Assembly: GCA_016930375.1 (NCBI GenBank)
Contig: JAFGGU010000095.1
Location: 1 to 42,388, forward strand
Direction of reading: 5' to 3'
DNA from: Bacteroidales bacterium
GTDB taxonomy: Bacteria > Bacteroidota > Bacteroidia > Bacteroidales > UBA10428
DNA: 42,388 nucleotides
The stretch's first letter is position 1; each line of letters begins with the position of its first letter. Position numbers and translations under genes: made by a program. Positions 24,799 to 33,232 of the stretch are shown here, piece by piece. The notes under the pieces were generated by a model. That model ran no database searches. It was not told the DNA's origin and saw only the letters and a program-made list of their open reading frames with translations.

Positions 24799-24830
24799 GT
24801 AGAGACCCCGCCAAGGGGCGGGGTCTCTAC
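24799..24830. repeat. GTAGAGAC-type perfect palindrome
   Basis: A 14-bp perfect stem (GTAGAGACCCCGCC / GGCGGGGTCTCTAC) with loop AAGG at 24799-24830. It overlaps the last codons of the GGGP-synthase gene (stop at 24829-24827). Same outer arms as the copies at 5749 and 35308. Confidence 0.85.
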
Positions 24831-25564
24831 TGAAATTCTTTTCTCACTTCTGCCAGGGATGGCAGGACGTTATAATCATTTTCAATTGCCGTACCAACAA
24901 CTACTCCGTTGGCTCCGGCTTTGTACAAATTGCGTATATCTTCAGCTGTTCTGATTCCTCCGCCCACAATCAGGGGTATCGAAATACTCTCCTTTACCTG
25001 CATGACGATTTCTTCCCTGATCCGGTCACCGGCACCACTCCCCGCCTCAAGATAGATCAGTTTTAAACCGAGCTGTTCTCCGGCAAGGGCTGTAGCCACA
25101 ATGATATCAGCCTTTTCAGATGGTATGGGGCGGGTATTGCTTATGTATTCAACCGAAGAAAGATAATGACCATCAACCAGTATATAACCGGTAGGTATGA
25201 TCTCAATCCCTGATTTCTTAATGAATTGCGAGGCCAGAACATGGTTCCCGATCAGGTATTCAGGGTTCCTGCCCGAGAGCAAAGATAACAGCAGGATGCC
25301 ATCAGCCCTGGAACTCAGCTGAAGCAGGTTACCGGGAAAAAGTACGACAGGAATATCTGTTTTTTGTTTCACACTGATAATGGTATCATCAATGGGTGAT
25401 GAAGTCAGGCTGCCCCCGACAAGGATCACATCCACACGGACTTTCACTGCCATGTCAACAGTTCTTGCAAGGGTATCGGCGCTGTGCTTCTCCGGGTCAA
25501 TAAGCAGGGAGAAAATCTTTCGGTTCTTTGCGAAAAGCGATGTATAAATAGAAACATTCATCAT
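24827..25564 (-). CDS. geranylgeranylglyceryl/heptaprenylglyceryl phosphate synthase (PcrB/GGGPS-like)
   Basis: 245 residues, a TIM-barrel prenyltransferase. In archaea this family joins geranylgeranyl diphosphate to sn-glycerol 1-phosphate, the first committed step of ether-lipid synthesis; Bacteroidota homologues form a known bacterial group with proven GGGPS activity in some members. Motifs: SLLIDPEKH near the N-terminus, ILVGGSLTS, PVVLFPGN, the substrate-binding IPTGYILVDG, LIYLEAGSGAG and the phosphate-binding end PLIVGGGIRTAEDIRNLYKAGANGVVVGTAIE. It is last in a same-strand run after the phosphopantetheinyl transferase. Its last codons overlap a GTAGAGAC palindrome. A second Met at codon 2 is an alternative start. 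Confidence 0.9.
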   Translation of the reverse strand: MMNVSIYTSLFAKNRKIFSLLIDPEKHSADTLARTVDMAVKVRVDVILVGGSLTSSPIDDTIISVKQKTDIPVVLFPGNLLQLSSRADGILLLSLLSGRNPEYLIGNHVLASQFIKKSGIEIIPTGYILVDGHYLSSVEYISNTRPIPSEKADIIVATALAGEQLGLKLIYLEAGSGAGDRIREEIVMQVKESISIPLIVGGGIRTAEDIRNLYKAGANGVVVGTAIENDYNVLPSLAEVRKEFQ

Positions 25565-25590
25565 ATACTATCCTCTACCATCATTAATTG

Positions 25591-26223
25591 CTATTTGCAG
25601 CACCAGACCACAACATAGTTACCCAGATTGAAATAATTCAGATTGAAAAGCTCGTTTCGGGAGCGGTTATGAACACGGCCCTGGATTACCCCGCTGTCTG
25701 ACGGTTGAAATGGTTCTATGGTCAGACTATCCCTGAAATTGATGTCCTGCTTGTCACATATCTTGTACAGGGCCTCCTTGGCACACCAGTGAATGTAAAG
25801 ATGATATTTTTTCTGTTCCTCATTGTCGGTTATTGAGTCATTCTCATTGATGAACTTATGGGATATCGAACTGATCCGGTGTGACATATATTCCAGATCA
25901 ATACCCACCTTCATTTTAGAACTTAACAAAATGGAGGTCAGATCACGGGAATGGGAAATACTGATGTAATGCGAATTACCTCTAATAAATGGCTTTCGGT
26001 TACCGTTATAATAAATGGACAGTTCGTTGTTCGTCATGGCCTTTAACAGCACTCTCACGCTCAGCCATTCAATCTTCCTGGGTGTGTAGGAGAATCTTTC
26101 AAGCGTTTCAAGTTCCTCACGGGTCAAGGTAATTTTTGACAACAACTGATCAAGATCCTCAGTGATTTTCCACATACCCAAATGGCAGCCACAATCCAAA
26201 TATTCATTCATTATTATTGCCAT
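25591..26223 (-). CDS. 4'-phosphopantetheinyl transferase superfamily protein
   Basis: 210 residues, Sfp-like size. It would transfer 4'-phosphopantetheine from CoA to a carrier-protein serine. The two family motifs are present: VGIDLEYMS (metal-binding Asp and Glu) and WCAKEALYKICD (WxxKEA(x)K). SISHSRDLTSILL precedes the first motif, as in Sfp. In this neighbourhood of Bacteroidota genomes it is probably the general holo-ACP synthase or a lipid-pathway enzyme; the carrier is unknown. The start could be 26223 or the ATG 12 bases later. It follows gldD by 19 bp. Confidence 0.88.
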   Translation of the reverse strand: MAIIMNEYLDCGCHLGMWKITEDLDQLLSKITLTREELETLERFSYTPRKIEWLSVRVLLKAMTNNELSIYYNGNRKPFIRGNSHYISISHSRDLTSILLSSKMKVGIDLEYMSHRISSISHKFINENDSITDNEEQKKYHLYIHWCAKEALYKICDKQDINFRDSLTIEPFQPSDSGVIQGRVHNRSRNELFNLNYFNLGNYVVVWCCK

Positions 26224-26242
26224 GGTGTCGAATGTTATAAAG

Positions 26243-26842
26243 TTACTTCCAGTTCAGGGTTTCAATCAGATGTATGATATCAGAAGAGAAAAATCTGATG
26301 ACAGGAGCAAGGGAATCCTTGTTGGGGATCACCCTGAAGTAAAGAGCACCACTCAGAAAATTGGATGTGCTGTCGGTAGCGTAAAAACTAAGAGATGAGG
26401 CTGTGTTACCTTTAATATCATATATCATACCATGTATATTCCGGTCAGGATATGAAAAAGGACGTTCAATAATATCATCCGCCTTAATGATGTGTTTATA
26501 GGCCAGCGTATGAATATCCTCAACGTGAAGGTTCAGATCATTATGCAATGTTTTGTAAGTGATATGAATCGTGCCTTTGTAGTCGGGAAAATTAATATTG
26601 ATCCAGCAGGGCTCCTGGTTTATCTGGTATGGAACCACTTCAGCATAAACAGGAACTTCAAAACTATAATTACAAACCGATTTGTAGGATGTGTATTCCT
26701 TTTCAGGGAAATCGATCCTGAAGTAACTTCTTGGTTTAGGGGTATATGTTTTATGGCAGCTGACACCCAACAAGATGATCATTAACAAAGTCAGGATGGA
26801 TCCTGTCCGGGATGGTTTCAGAAAATTAAGCTTTTTCTTCAT
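26243..26842 (-). CDS. gldD: gliding motility lipoprotein GldD
   Basis: 199 residues. A lipoprotein signal peptide has its Cys29 in ILLGVSCHK. After it come the GldD hallmarks YTPKPRSYFRIDFPEKEY and PCWININFPDYKGTIHITY. In Flavobacterium GldD is needed for gliding and is co-localised with GldE; it occurs in many non-gliding Bacteroidota too, so presence does not prove motility or type IX secretion. Its start lies 17 bp inside the gldE 3' end, indicating translational coupling. Confidence 0.92.
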   Translation of the reverse strand: MKKKLNFLKPSRTGSILTLLMIILLGVSCHKTYTPKPRSYFRIDFPEKEYTSYKSVCNYSFEVPVYAEVVPYQINQEPCWININFPDYKGTIHITYKTLHNDLNLHVEDIHTLAYKHIIKADDIIERPFSYPDRNIHGMIYDIKGNTASSLSFYATDSTSNFLSGALYFRVIPNKDSLAPVIRFFSSDIIHLIETLNWK

Positions 26843-28193
26843 GCCTGACTTTGCGTTTGATGGTTACCTGAAGTTGTTTGATACGCCGCTGATCCACTGA
26901 TTTTATGGTAAAGTCGAATCCCTTACAGGAAACCACTTCGTTCTTCAGGGGCAATTCACCTCTCAGCTCAAGAATAAGTCCTGCCAACGTATCAGCCTCG
27001 CCTTTTACGTCATCAAATATGGTTTCATCTACATTATATACTTTAAAAAAATCATTGAGCAGCACTTTCCCTTCAAAAAGGTAATTTTCCTCATCCATCT
27101 TCACATAGAAAGCTTCATCATTGTCCGATTCATCGGTAATTTCACCTACTATCTCTTCCAGGATATCCTCCAGGGTGACAATACCCGATGTGCCGCCATA
27201 TTCATCAATAACAACAGCCATATGAAACTTGCTTGTCTGAAATTCCTTCATCAGATCATTGATTTTTTTAGTTTCAGGAACATACGAAGGCGGACGCATC
27301 AGTGATTGCCAGTTGAAGGTATCGGGTTTTCCGATAAAAGGCAGCAGATCCTTGATGTAAAGAATGCCTTTGATGTTGTCCATATCCTGATTATATACTG
27401 GAATGCGTGAATATCCCGAATCAACAACCAGGCTAATGAGCTTCCTGAACCGGGTCCGAATCGATACCCCAATAATGTCCACCCGGGGTGTCATGATTTC
27501 ACGCACATCAATGTTGCCAAATTTGACGATGCCTTCAAGAATCTTCTTTTCTTCTGTAATACTATGTTCAGTCAGATCAAGGGCGTCCGACAAATCATCC
27601 ATGGAAATCAACTTGCCATGCGTTGAGAATTTCCTTTGGATCCAGGCTGTGGAATTGACCAACAGAAAATTCAGCGGCCGGCATACTTTTTCTGCATAAT
27701 CAAGCGGTATGGCCATGAATCTGGCCATCTTGTCTGAATATCTTATGGCATATATCTTGGGAAGGATTTCACCAAAAAAAACGATAACCAGGGTTATCAC
27801 CACTACCTCAACAACGAAACCCAGTATCCTGGAATTGGAAAAATCGAAAAGCGAACTGCTGAAATAGGCTGAAATAACAATGATGCCAATATTGGTCAGA
27901 TTATTGGTCACCAGTATGGTGGCCAGAAGTTTTTCCGGCATTCCCAAAAGTTTAACCACAACCTGATTGCTCCGGGATTTCGAGGATCGGATGGAACTGA
28001 TCTCAGTGGGAGTTAATGAGAAAAAGGCTGCTTCCGCACCTGAAACCATAGCGGAAAGTATAAGAAGTACCAATATTGCAATCAGAGCAATAAACAGGTC
28101 CAGGGTAAATGCATTAACGGTAAAATCAAATGCCGCAGTAAATGCCTGGTGATATGGTTCGTCGTCCAATTCCTTAATCAATGAATTAATCAC
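26826..28193 (-). CDS. gldE: GldE: CNNM/CorC-type membrane protein with CBS pair
   Basis: 455 residues. An N-terminal DUF21/CNNM domain with four membrane helices (about 25-190; VSGAEAAFFSLTPTEI is typical) is followed by two CBS domains (about 225-345; REIMTPRVDIIGV, IPVYNQDMDNIKGILYIKDLL, VVIDEYGGTSGIVTLEDILEEIVGEI) and a CorC_HlyC transporter-associated domain (about 360-440). CNNM/CorC proteins handle Mg2+ efflux; GldE was named for its link to gliding in Flavobacterium. It lies between ssb and gldD, as is usual in the phylum. Confidence 0.92.
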   Translation of the reverse strand: MINSLIKELDDEPYHQAFTAAFDFTVNAFTLDLFIALIAILVLLILSAMVSGAEAAFFSLTPTEISSIRSSKSRSNQVVVKLLGMPEKLLATILVTNNLTNIGIIVISAYFSSSLFDFSNSRILGFVVEVVVITLVIVFFGEILPKIYAIRYSDKMARFMAIPLDYAEKVCRPLNFLLVNSTAWIQRKFSTHGKLISMDDLSDALDLTEHSITEEKKILEGIVKFGNIDVREIMTPRVDIIGVSIRTRFRKLISLVVDSGYSRIPVYNQDMDNIKGILYIKDLLPFIGKPDTFNWQSLMRPPSYVPETKKINDLMKEFQTSKFHMAVVIDEYGGTSGIVTLEDILEEIVGEITDESDNDEAFYVKMDEENYLFEGKVLLNDFFKVYNVDETIFDDVKGEADTLAGLILELRGELPLKNEVVSCKGFDFTIKSVDQRRIKQLQVTIKRKVRHEEKA

Positions 28194-28201
28194 ACTGTGT
28201 A

Positions 28202-28633
28202 TTAAAATGGTAGATCATTAGTGAGATCCGGTTCATCCACCTGTGGCTTTTCGCTGGCGGATTGATCAGTATGGGGTGATGATGCTGTTGCACCAGATTC
28301 GTCGGCTCTTTTGCCAAGCAGCTGCATAACATCAGCTACTATTTCGGTGGTATATCTTTTGTTCTTGTCCTTGTCATCCCAGGAACGGGTGCGAAGTTTG
28401 CCTTCAATATAAATCTGACTACCTTTTTTTACATATTTTTCTGCAACCTCAGCCAGACCTCTCCAGAGAACTACATTATGCCATTCCGTGGTTGTTACGC
28501 GTTCCCCGCTCTTGTTTTTATAAACGTCACTGGTTGCCATTCTGATTGTGCAAACAGGAGTATTATTGTCCAGATAACGAACTTCAGGGTCCTGTCCGAC
28601 ATGACCCACTAAAATAACTTTATTGACTGACAT
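28202..28633 (-). CDS. ssb: single-stranded DNA-binding protein
   Basis: 143 residues. The OB fold spans 1-110 with SVNKVILVGHVGQDPEVRYLDN, the conserved EWHNVVLWRGLAEVAEKYVKKGSQIYIEGKL and the Tyr/Trp-rich WDDKDKNKRYTTEIVADVMQLLG. A short acidic tail ends in DLTNDLPF, the C-terminal tip that docks repair proteins. It sits eight bases upstream of gldE. Confidence 0.96.
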   Translation of the reverse strand: MSVNKVILVGHVGQDPEVRYLDNNTPVCTIRMATSDVYKNKSGERVTTTEWHNVVLWRGLAEVAEKYVKKGSQIYIEGKLRTRSWDDKDKNKRYTTEIVADVMQLLGKRADESGATASSPHTDQSASEKPQVDEPDLTNDLPF

Positions 28634-28682
28634 AAGATTGATTTATTAACCCGGTAAAATTATAAAAAATTATGAATTCAAT

Positions 28683-29750
28683 TCAGAACATTCCTTCCTG
28701 ATGCAAATTGTCAATGTATTTCTCAATTATTCTTGGCACAGCGTATCGGGAAAGATGATTAAAAGGAATACGGATTAATCCTTTGTCCGTTGAGGAATCC
28801 AATGTAAAACCAACCTCTATATAATAAAAGGTGCAATACAGGATTTGATGGGTAAGTTGATGCTTATAGGTTTTAGGATACCGATCAACCTGGGTTTTTC
28901 TGTCACCGAAGAGCGCAAACCATTCCTGTGATGATGAAAGCTTATGGAATTTCATGGATACATCCGACTCAATCAGGGGAAACTCGTAAAGTGAGTTCCA
29001 AATATCCTTACCCGTGCGTTTATGAAGGTAGGTATAATCGCGGTCGCGTATAAACAGGTAATTGTAATAACGTATCCGTTGTTTTATTTTTCCTGATTTG
29101 ACCGGAAAAAGTTCGATTTTCTTTTCTGCATGAGCTTTACAATTGCGAATCAGCGGACAGTTGCTGCAAGCCGGATTTTTTGGAAGACATATCAGCGCCC
29201 CGAGTTCCATCAGGGCCTGGTTGTGGATATCAGGCTTAACAGGGTCCAGTATATCTGCAGCTAATTTTTCGAAGATTTGTTTTCCGGCTTTGGTATCAAC
29301 CGGCATCTGTATGCAGAACAGCCGTGATAATACCCTGAAAACATTGCCATCAACCAGGGCTACAGGTTCTTTAAATGCAATTGAGGCAATGGCAGCTGCT
29401 GTATAGGGACCTATGCCTTTGAGTTTTAATAATTCCTGATAGGTTCGGGGAAACTGACCCTTTAATTCAAAGGCTATCTTTTGTGCCGTCAGGTGGAGAT
29501 TCCTGGCCCGGGTATAATAACCCAGGCCTTGCCATAATTTAAGCACGTCATCCAGTGGAGCATTTGCCAGTTCAATCACCGAGGGATACTTTTCAATAAA
29601 CCTGTTGTAGTATTCCAGACCCTGGACTACCCGTGTTTGTTGAAGAATAATTTCAGAGATCCAGATATGATAAGGTGTTTCGGCCTTTCGCCAGGGTAAG
29701 TCTCTTTTTTTCTCATGGTACCATTTTGCAATAATTTCGGAAATTCCCAT
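28683..29750 (-). CDS. mutY: A/G-specific adenine glycosylase
   Basis: 355 residues. It excises adenine mispaired with 8-oxoguanine. LPWRKAETPYHIWISEIILQQTRV carries the catalytic Glu. The helix-hairpin-helix with LKGIGPYTAAAIASIAF and the catalytic Asp in VALVDGNVFRVLSRLF follow, and the [4Fe-4S] cluster ligands appear as C-x6-C-x2-C-x5-C in CLPKNPACSNCPLIRNC. A NUDIX-like C-terminal domain (about 225-345) recognises 8-oxoG. Divergent from the HU gene across 139 bp, a common arrangement in Bacteroidota. Confidence 0.96.
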   Translation of the reverse strand: MGISEIIAKWYHEKKRDLPWRKAETPYHIWISEIILQQTRVVQGLEYYNRFIEKYPSVIELANAPLDDVLKLWQGLGYYTRARNLHLTAQKIAFELKGQFPRTYQELLKLKGIGPYTAAAIASIAFKEPVALVDGNVFRVLSRLFCIQMPVDTKAGKQIFEKLAADILDPVKPDIHNQALMELGALICLPKNPACSNCPLIRNCKAHAEKKIELFPVKSGKIKQRIRYYNYLFIRDRDYTYLHKRTGKDIWNSLYEFPLIESDVSMKFHKLSSSQEWFALFGDRKTQVDRYPKTYKHQLTHQILYCTFYYIEVGFTLDSSTDKGLIRIPFNHLSRYAVPRIIEKYIDNLHQEGMF

Positions 29751-29785
29751 GCGTTAGTTTGGATTAAATAAATTTAAAAGATTGT

Positions 29786-29793
29786 CAAAATTA
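29786..29793 (-). promoter_or_regulatory. -7 promoter element for mutY operon
   Basis: TAATTTTG on the minus strand fits TAnnTTTG, 36 bp upstream of the mutY ATG. It would drive mutY and possibly ssb-gldE-gldD. Confidence 0.45.
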
Positions 29794-29828
29794 ATGGTTT
29801 ACTATTTTATTTATCGAAGGAAATACTT

Positions 29829-29836
29829 TATATTTG
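29829..29836 (+). promoter_or_regulatory. -7 promoter element for HU gene
   Basis: TATATTTG is an exact TAnnTTTG, 54 bp upstream of the HU ATG at 29890. Divergent from the mutY element. Confidence 0.65.
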
Positions 29837-29889
29837 CAGCTCATATTTTTGAAAACATCTAATTTATTGATAATTAAAGAATTTTAACA

Positions 29890-30174
29890 ATGACGAAAGC
29901 GGATATTGTAAACGAAATCTCAAAAAACACCGGGATTGAGAAAATCACTGTTCAGAAGACAGTAGAAGCTTTTATGGAAGCTGTAAAAGACTCCTTGGTA
30001 GTTAATAAAAATGTCTACCTGAGAGGGTTCGGTAGTTTCATCATCAAGAAAAGGGCAAAGAAAACGGCAAGGAATATTTCTAAGAATACTACCCTTATTA
30101 TTCCGGCCCATAATATCCCTTCGTTTAAACCTGCAAAAACCTTTGTCAATAAGGTTAAGGCAAACGTTAAATAA
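29890..30174 (+). CDS. HU/IHF-family DNA-binding protein
   Basis: 94 residues, the length of classical HU. MTKADIVNEISKNTGI, the dimer-core VNKNVYLRGFGSFIIKKRAKKTARNI and the beta-arm NTTLIIPAHNIPSFKPAKTF are all typical. It is a nucleoid architectural protein. Followed after 24 bp by the COX24-like peptide, with a shared terminator. Confidence 0.94.
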   Translation: MTKADIVNEISKNTGIEKITVQKTVEAFMEAVKDSLVVNKNVYLRGFGSFIIKKRAKKTARNISKNTTLIIPAHNIPSFKPAKTFVNKVKANVK

Positions 30175-30198
30175 ATTCTACCCATTAATTCTGAAGAA

Positions 30199-30294
30199 AT
30201 GCCAAGCGGTAAGAAGCGTAAGAGACATAAAATGGCTACACACAAACGTAAAAAACGTTTGCGTAAAAACAGGCATAAGAAGAAGAACAGATAG
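30199..30294 (+). CDS. 31-residue AURKAIP1/COX24-type ribosome-associated peptide
   Basis: A very short gene (31 codons). Its product is over half Lys/Arg and begins MPSGKKRKRHKMATHKRKK, which matches the small basic AURKAIP1/COX24-domain peptides conserved in Bacteroidota and thought to be part of the ribosome. The ATG is at 30199 and the stop TAG at 30292-30294. It follows the HU gene by 24 bp and precedes a strong hairpin terminator, so the two are probably co-transcribed. Confidence 0.85.
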   Translation: MPSGKKRKRHKMATHKRKKRLRKNRHKKKNR

Positions 30295-30320
30295 TCTGTA
30301 ACTTATTCATAATAAGCGAA

Positions 30321-30373
30321 AATAAACCTAAAGCTGAACCAGTTTCACTTTAGGTTTATTATGTTTTATTTAT
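30321..30373 (+). terminator. terminator after HU and COX24-like peptide
   Basis: A perfect 13-bp stem (AATAAACCTAAAG at 30321-30333, CTTTAGGTTTATT at 30348-30360), with an extra inner TGAA/TTCA pairing, is followed by a T-rich stretch. Confidence 0.85.
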
Positions 30374-30417
30374 AAGCCTTGATCAGACATCGGATTTCGT
30401 CATAATATAGAGTAAAT

Positions 30418-31968
30418 GTGAGCAAAGAATTAATTATTGATACATCTTCCAGCGATGTTAGCATTGCTCTTTTAGAGGATAAGAAGTTAGTTGAGTTAAA
30501 TAAGGAAAAAAGCAACCCCAAGTTTGCCGTTGGCGACATTTATCTGGGTAAAGTCAAAAAGCTGATGCCGGGATTGAATGCTGCCTTTGTTGACGTTGGA
30601 TATGAGAAAGATGCCTTCTTGCATTATCTTGACCTTGGGCCACAGGTAAGATCCTTGCACCGGTATCTTGATTCCTCAGTGAACCGAAAGGGTAAGATTA
30701 TCTCCTTTCAGAAATTCAAGCGCGAACGTGATATTGACAAGGAAGGTACCATATCCGATGTGCTGGTGCAGGGACAACTGGTAATGGTGCAGATAGCCAA
30801 GGAACCCATATCCACCAAGGGACCCCGTCTGACCTCCGAGATCTCCATTGCGGGCAGAAACCTTGTTTTAATGCCCTTCCATGATAAGGTTTCCGTTTCC
30901 CAGAAAATCCAATCGGTTGAAGAAAGAAACAGGCTAAAAACCTTGATTCAGAGCATAAAACCTCATAATTATGGTATTATTGTGAGGACTGTTGCCGAAG
31001 GTAAAAAGGTGAAAGATCTCGACACGGAGCTTAAAGGTCTGGTACGAAAATGGGAAAATGCATTTGACAACCTGAAAGGGATTAAACCTCCTTTTCTCTT
31101 CATTGGTGAAATAAACCGTACTTCTGCCATACTGAGGGATATTCTGAATGTTTCATTCAACAGTATTACTGTGGATGACGAGGTGATTTTCAGGGAAATT
31201 AAGGAATACATCAGCACCATTGCCCCTGAAAAAGAAAAAATCGTTAAGCTCCACAAGGGCGAGATACCTATATTTGAACATTTCGGCATCGAGAAACAGA
31301 TTAAATCATCTTTTGGTAAAACGGTATCTTTTAAAAACGGCGCATATCTCATCATCGAACATACCGAAGCACTTCATGTCATTGATGTCAACAGCGGTAA
31401 CCGATCCAAAACAGTGACGAACCAGGAGAGCAATGCTTTCGAAACCAACCTGGCAGCAGCTGAAGAAATTGCCAGGCAGCTCAGACTGCGTGATATGGGC
31501 GGCATTATCGTCATTGATTTTATCGATATGCAATCGAGTGATCATAAACAAAAGATCAACGAGAAGATCAAGCAGGCCATGGAAAATGACCGTGCTAAAC
31601 ACAGCATTCTTCCCCTCAGTAAGTTTGGCCTGATGCAAATTACCCGGCAACGCGTCAGACCCGAGATGCATGTCAGTACTACTGAAAAATGTCCTACCTG
31701 CAATGGCTCGGGAGAAATTTCACCCAGCATATTGTTTGTGGATAAAATTGAGAATCATATCAGCACCTTGCTGGAAAAAGAGAAGTATCATGTCCTTGTG
31801 CTTAAGCTACACCCATATGTTGCTGCATTCCTGAAAAAAGGACTGATGCCAATCTCCCTCAGATGGCGTTTCCACTATAAAACCAGGATCAAAGTGATCC
31901 CCATCTCATCTTACGATTTTCTGGAATACCATATCTTTGATACAAGAGGGGAAGAGATTATAGGATAG
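30418..31968 (+). CDS. rng: ribonuclease E/G
   Basis: 516 residues, RNase G size without the long degradosome tail of RNase E. The GTG start at 30418 matches the usual N-terminus of Bacteroidota homologues (SKELIIDTSSSDVSIALLEDK). The S1 RNA-binding domain lies at about 38-130 (VGDIYLGKVKKLMPGLNAAFVDVGYEKDAFLHY). The catalytic RNase H-like part includes VIDVNSG, GGIIVIDFIDM with the Mg2+ Asp residues, and TRQRVRP. The Zn-link Cys pair is CPTCNG. Endonuclease for rRNA and mRNA processing. Downstream are two 8-bp tandem repeats. Confidence 0.95.
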   Translation: MSKELIIDTSSSDVSIALLEDKKLVELNKEKSNPKFAVGDIYLGKVKKLMPGLNAAFVDVGYEKDAFLHYLDLGPQVRSLHRYLDSSVNRKGKIISFQKFKRERDIDKEGTISDVLVQGQLVMVQIAKEPISTKGPRLTSEISIAGRNLVLMPFHDKVSVSQKIQSVEERNRLKTLIQSIKPHNYGIIVRTVAEGKKVKDLDTELKGLVRKWENAFDNLKGIKPPFLFIGEINRTSAILRDILNVSFNSITVDDEVIFREIKEYISTIAPEKEKIVKLHKGEIPIFEHFGIEKQIKSSFGKTVSFKNGAYLIIEHTEALHVIDVNSGNRSKTVTNQESNAFETNLAAAEEIARQLRLRDMGGIIVIDFIDMQSSDHKQKINEKIKQAMENDRAKHSILPLSKFGLMQITRQRVRPEMHVSTTEKCPTCNGSGEISPSILFVDKIENHISTLLEKEKYHVLVLKLHPYVAAFLKKGLMPISLRWRFHYKTRIKVIPISSYDFLEYHIFDTRGEEIIG

Positions 31969-31973
31969 AGTCG

Positions 31974-32046
31974 TGCAGTCTTGCAGTCTTGCAGTCTTGC
32001 AGTCTTGCAGTCCATTGGCAAATTGGCAAATTGGCAAATTGGCAAA
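31974..32046. repeat. two adjacent 8-bp tandem repeats
   Basis: TTGCAGTC is repeated in four full copies plus a partial one (31974-32012), followed directly by four copies of TTGGCAAA (32015-32046). They fill the 83-bp gap between the convergent rng and DUF5009 genes. Confidence 0.95.
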
Positions 32047-32051
32047 TTGCC

Positions 32052-33185
32052 TTACACCTTCACAAATATCTTGTTCCTATACATATACCTTAAGATCAGG
32101 AATATAACCAGGAATGCACCGACTGCCCTGATGAAACCATACCAGTCACCTGCCCGGGTTTGCATTCCCCTGGTAAAAACTTCGGCCACCAGGCCAAAAT
32201 CAAACAAGTGCCAGGCTGTATAAGCCACTATGGAATTGGCACCAATGATCACAAATGCTTTTACCGGCCTCTGGTATTTCCAAACATCCACTACCAGATA
32301 AAAAAGTGCGAGCGCCAGGAAGCAGATACCTCCGGCAAAGAGAACGAAAGAGCCGGTCCATATGTGCTTGATGATGGGATGAAAGGGGTGCCATATCCTG
32401 GCCAGAATAATCAAAACAATTCCAAAAACAGCCAGCTTCCAGACTTTCTGTAATCCTCCGGAATCAGATTTAAGTAAATACCCTGCAAAGACGCCCAACA
32501 TGGTGGTTGCTCCAAAATTAAGACTGCTTAATATCCAGGTATAGGTGGTACCATCCTGAAATTTTCCCAGGATGAATTTATCAATAAACAAAGCCATGTT
32601 CTCTTGCGGATTGTATAAACCGGCACTTGCACCCGGAACCGGAATTAACATAATGATCCAGTATACCAGCATCAATCCGAGAGTTGCAACCAACTGCCAT
32701 CTGACACCTGTATACAATACCAGCACAGATGCGATCAGGTAACCTGCTGCAATGGACTGAAGGGTATTGCTGTAGAATTTGAACTCAGAAAAATCATAGG
32801 TCAGCAGGTTGCCCTGGACGGCCATGCCCAGGATCCACAGAATTAAAAACCGCTTCAGTATATGTGGCCACAGTGCTGCCTTAGAATTGGTCTGTCCCAG
32901 ACGGCGGGGAAATGCAAAGGGGATTGAAACACCGGCAAGCCAGACAAATAGCGGCATAATAATATCGTAGAACCTGAAACCGAGCCATTCTACATGATCC
33001 AGTTGTGTGTTGATGAAGTGTGTGGCAGGTGAATGGAAAATATTATCCAGGCTTTTAAAGATTACTTCTCCGCCCATGATCCAAAACATATCGAATCCCC
33101 GAAGGGCATCAACAGATACAATTCTCGAGCCTTTGGTCGTTTCACCCTTTATTCTGAACTTTTCCAGTGCTTCCAGTGTTCTCAT
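32052..33185 (-). CDS. DUF5009 / heparan-alpha-glucosaminide N-acetyltransferase-like membrane protein
   Basis: 377 residues from the ATG at 33185 (MRTLEALEKFRIKG); the frame extends to 33227, but those residues overlap the divergent dsbD promoter. It has about ten hydrophobic helices. RIVSVDALRGFDMFWIMGG at the start and FYDIIMPLFVWLAGVSIPFAF are signatures of the COG4299/DUF5009 family related to human HGSNAT, a transmembrane acyltransferase that acetylates glucosamine ends. Bacterial members probably acylate an envelope sugar; no substrate is known here. Divergent from dsbD. Confidence 0.85.
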   Translation of the reverse strand: MRTLEALEKFRIKGETTKGSRIVSVDALRGFDMFWIMGGEVIFKSLDNIFHSPATHFINTQLDHVEWLGFRFYDIIMPLFVWLAGVSIPFAFPRRLGQTNSKAALWPHILKRFLILWILGMAVQGNLLTYDFSEFKFYSNTLQSIAAGYLIASVLVLYTGVRWQLVATLGLMLVYWIIMLIPVPGASAGLYNPQENMALFIDKFILGKFQDGTTYTWILSSLNFGATTMLGVFAGYLLKSDSGGLQKVWKLAVFGIVLIILARIWHPFHPIIKHIWTGSFVLFAGGICFLALALFYLVVDVWKYQRPVKAFVIIGANSIVAYTAWHLFDFGLVAEVFTRGMQTRAGDWYGFIRAVGAFLVIFLILRYMYRNKIFVKV

Positions 33186-33202
33186 ATGACAATATTTTAA
33201 TT

Positions 33203-33210
33203 TAAATTTG
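33203..33210 (+). promoter_or_regulatory. -7 promoter element for dsbD
   Basis: TAAATTTG matches TAnnTTTG, 23 bp upstream of the dsbD ATG at 33233. Confidence 0.55.
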
Positions 33211-33232
33211 CATAATTTCTTGCACATAACCT

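Noticed and set aside
24629..24814. 61-codon minus-strand frame between GGGP synthase and S4 gene
   Set aside because: Starts within the GTAGAGAC palindrome, is Pro/Gln-rich without a family match, and overlaps the GGGP-synthase terminator region.
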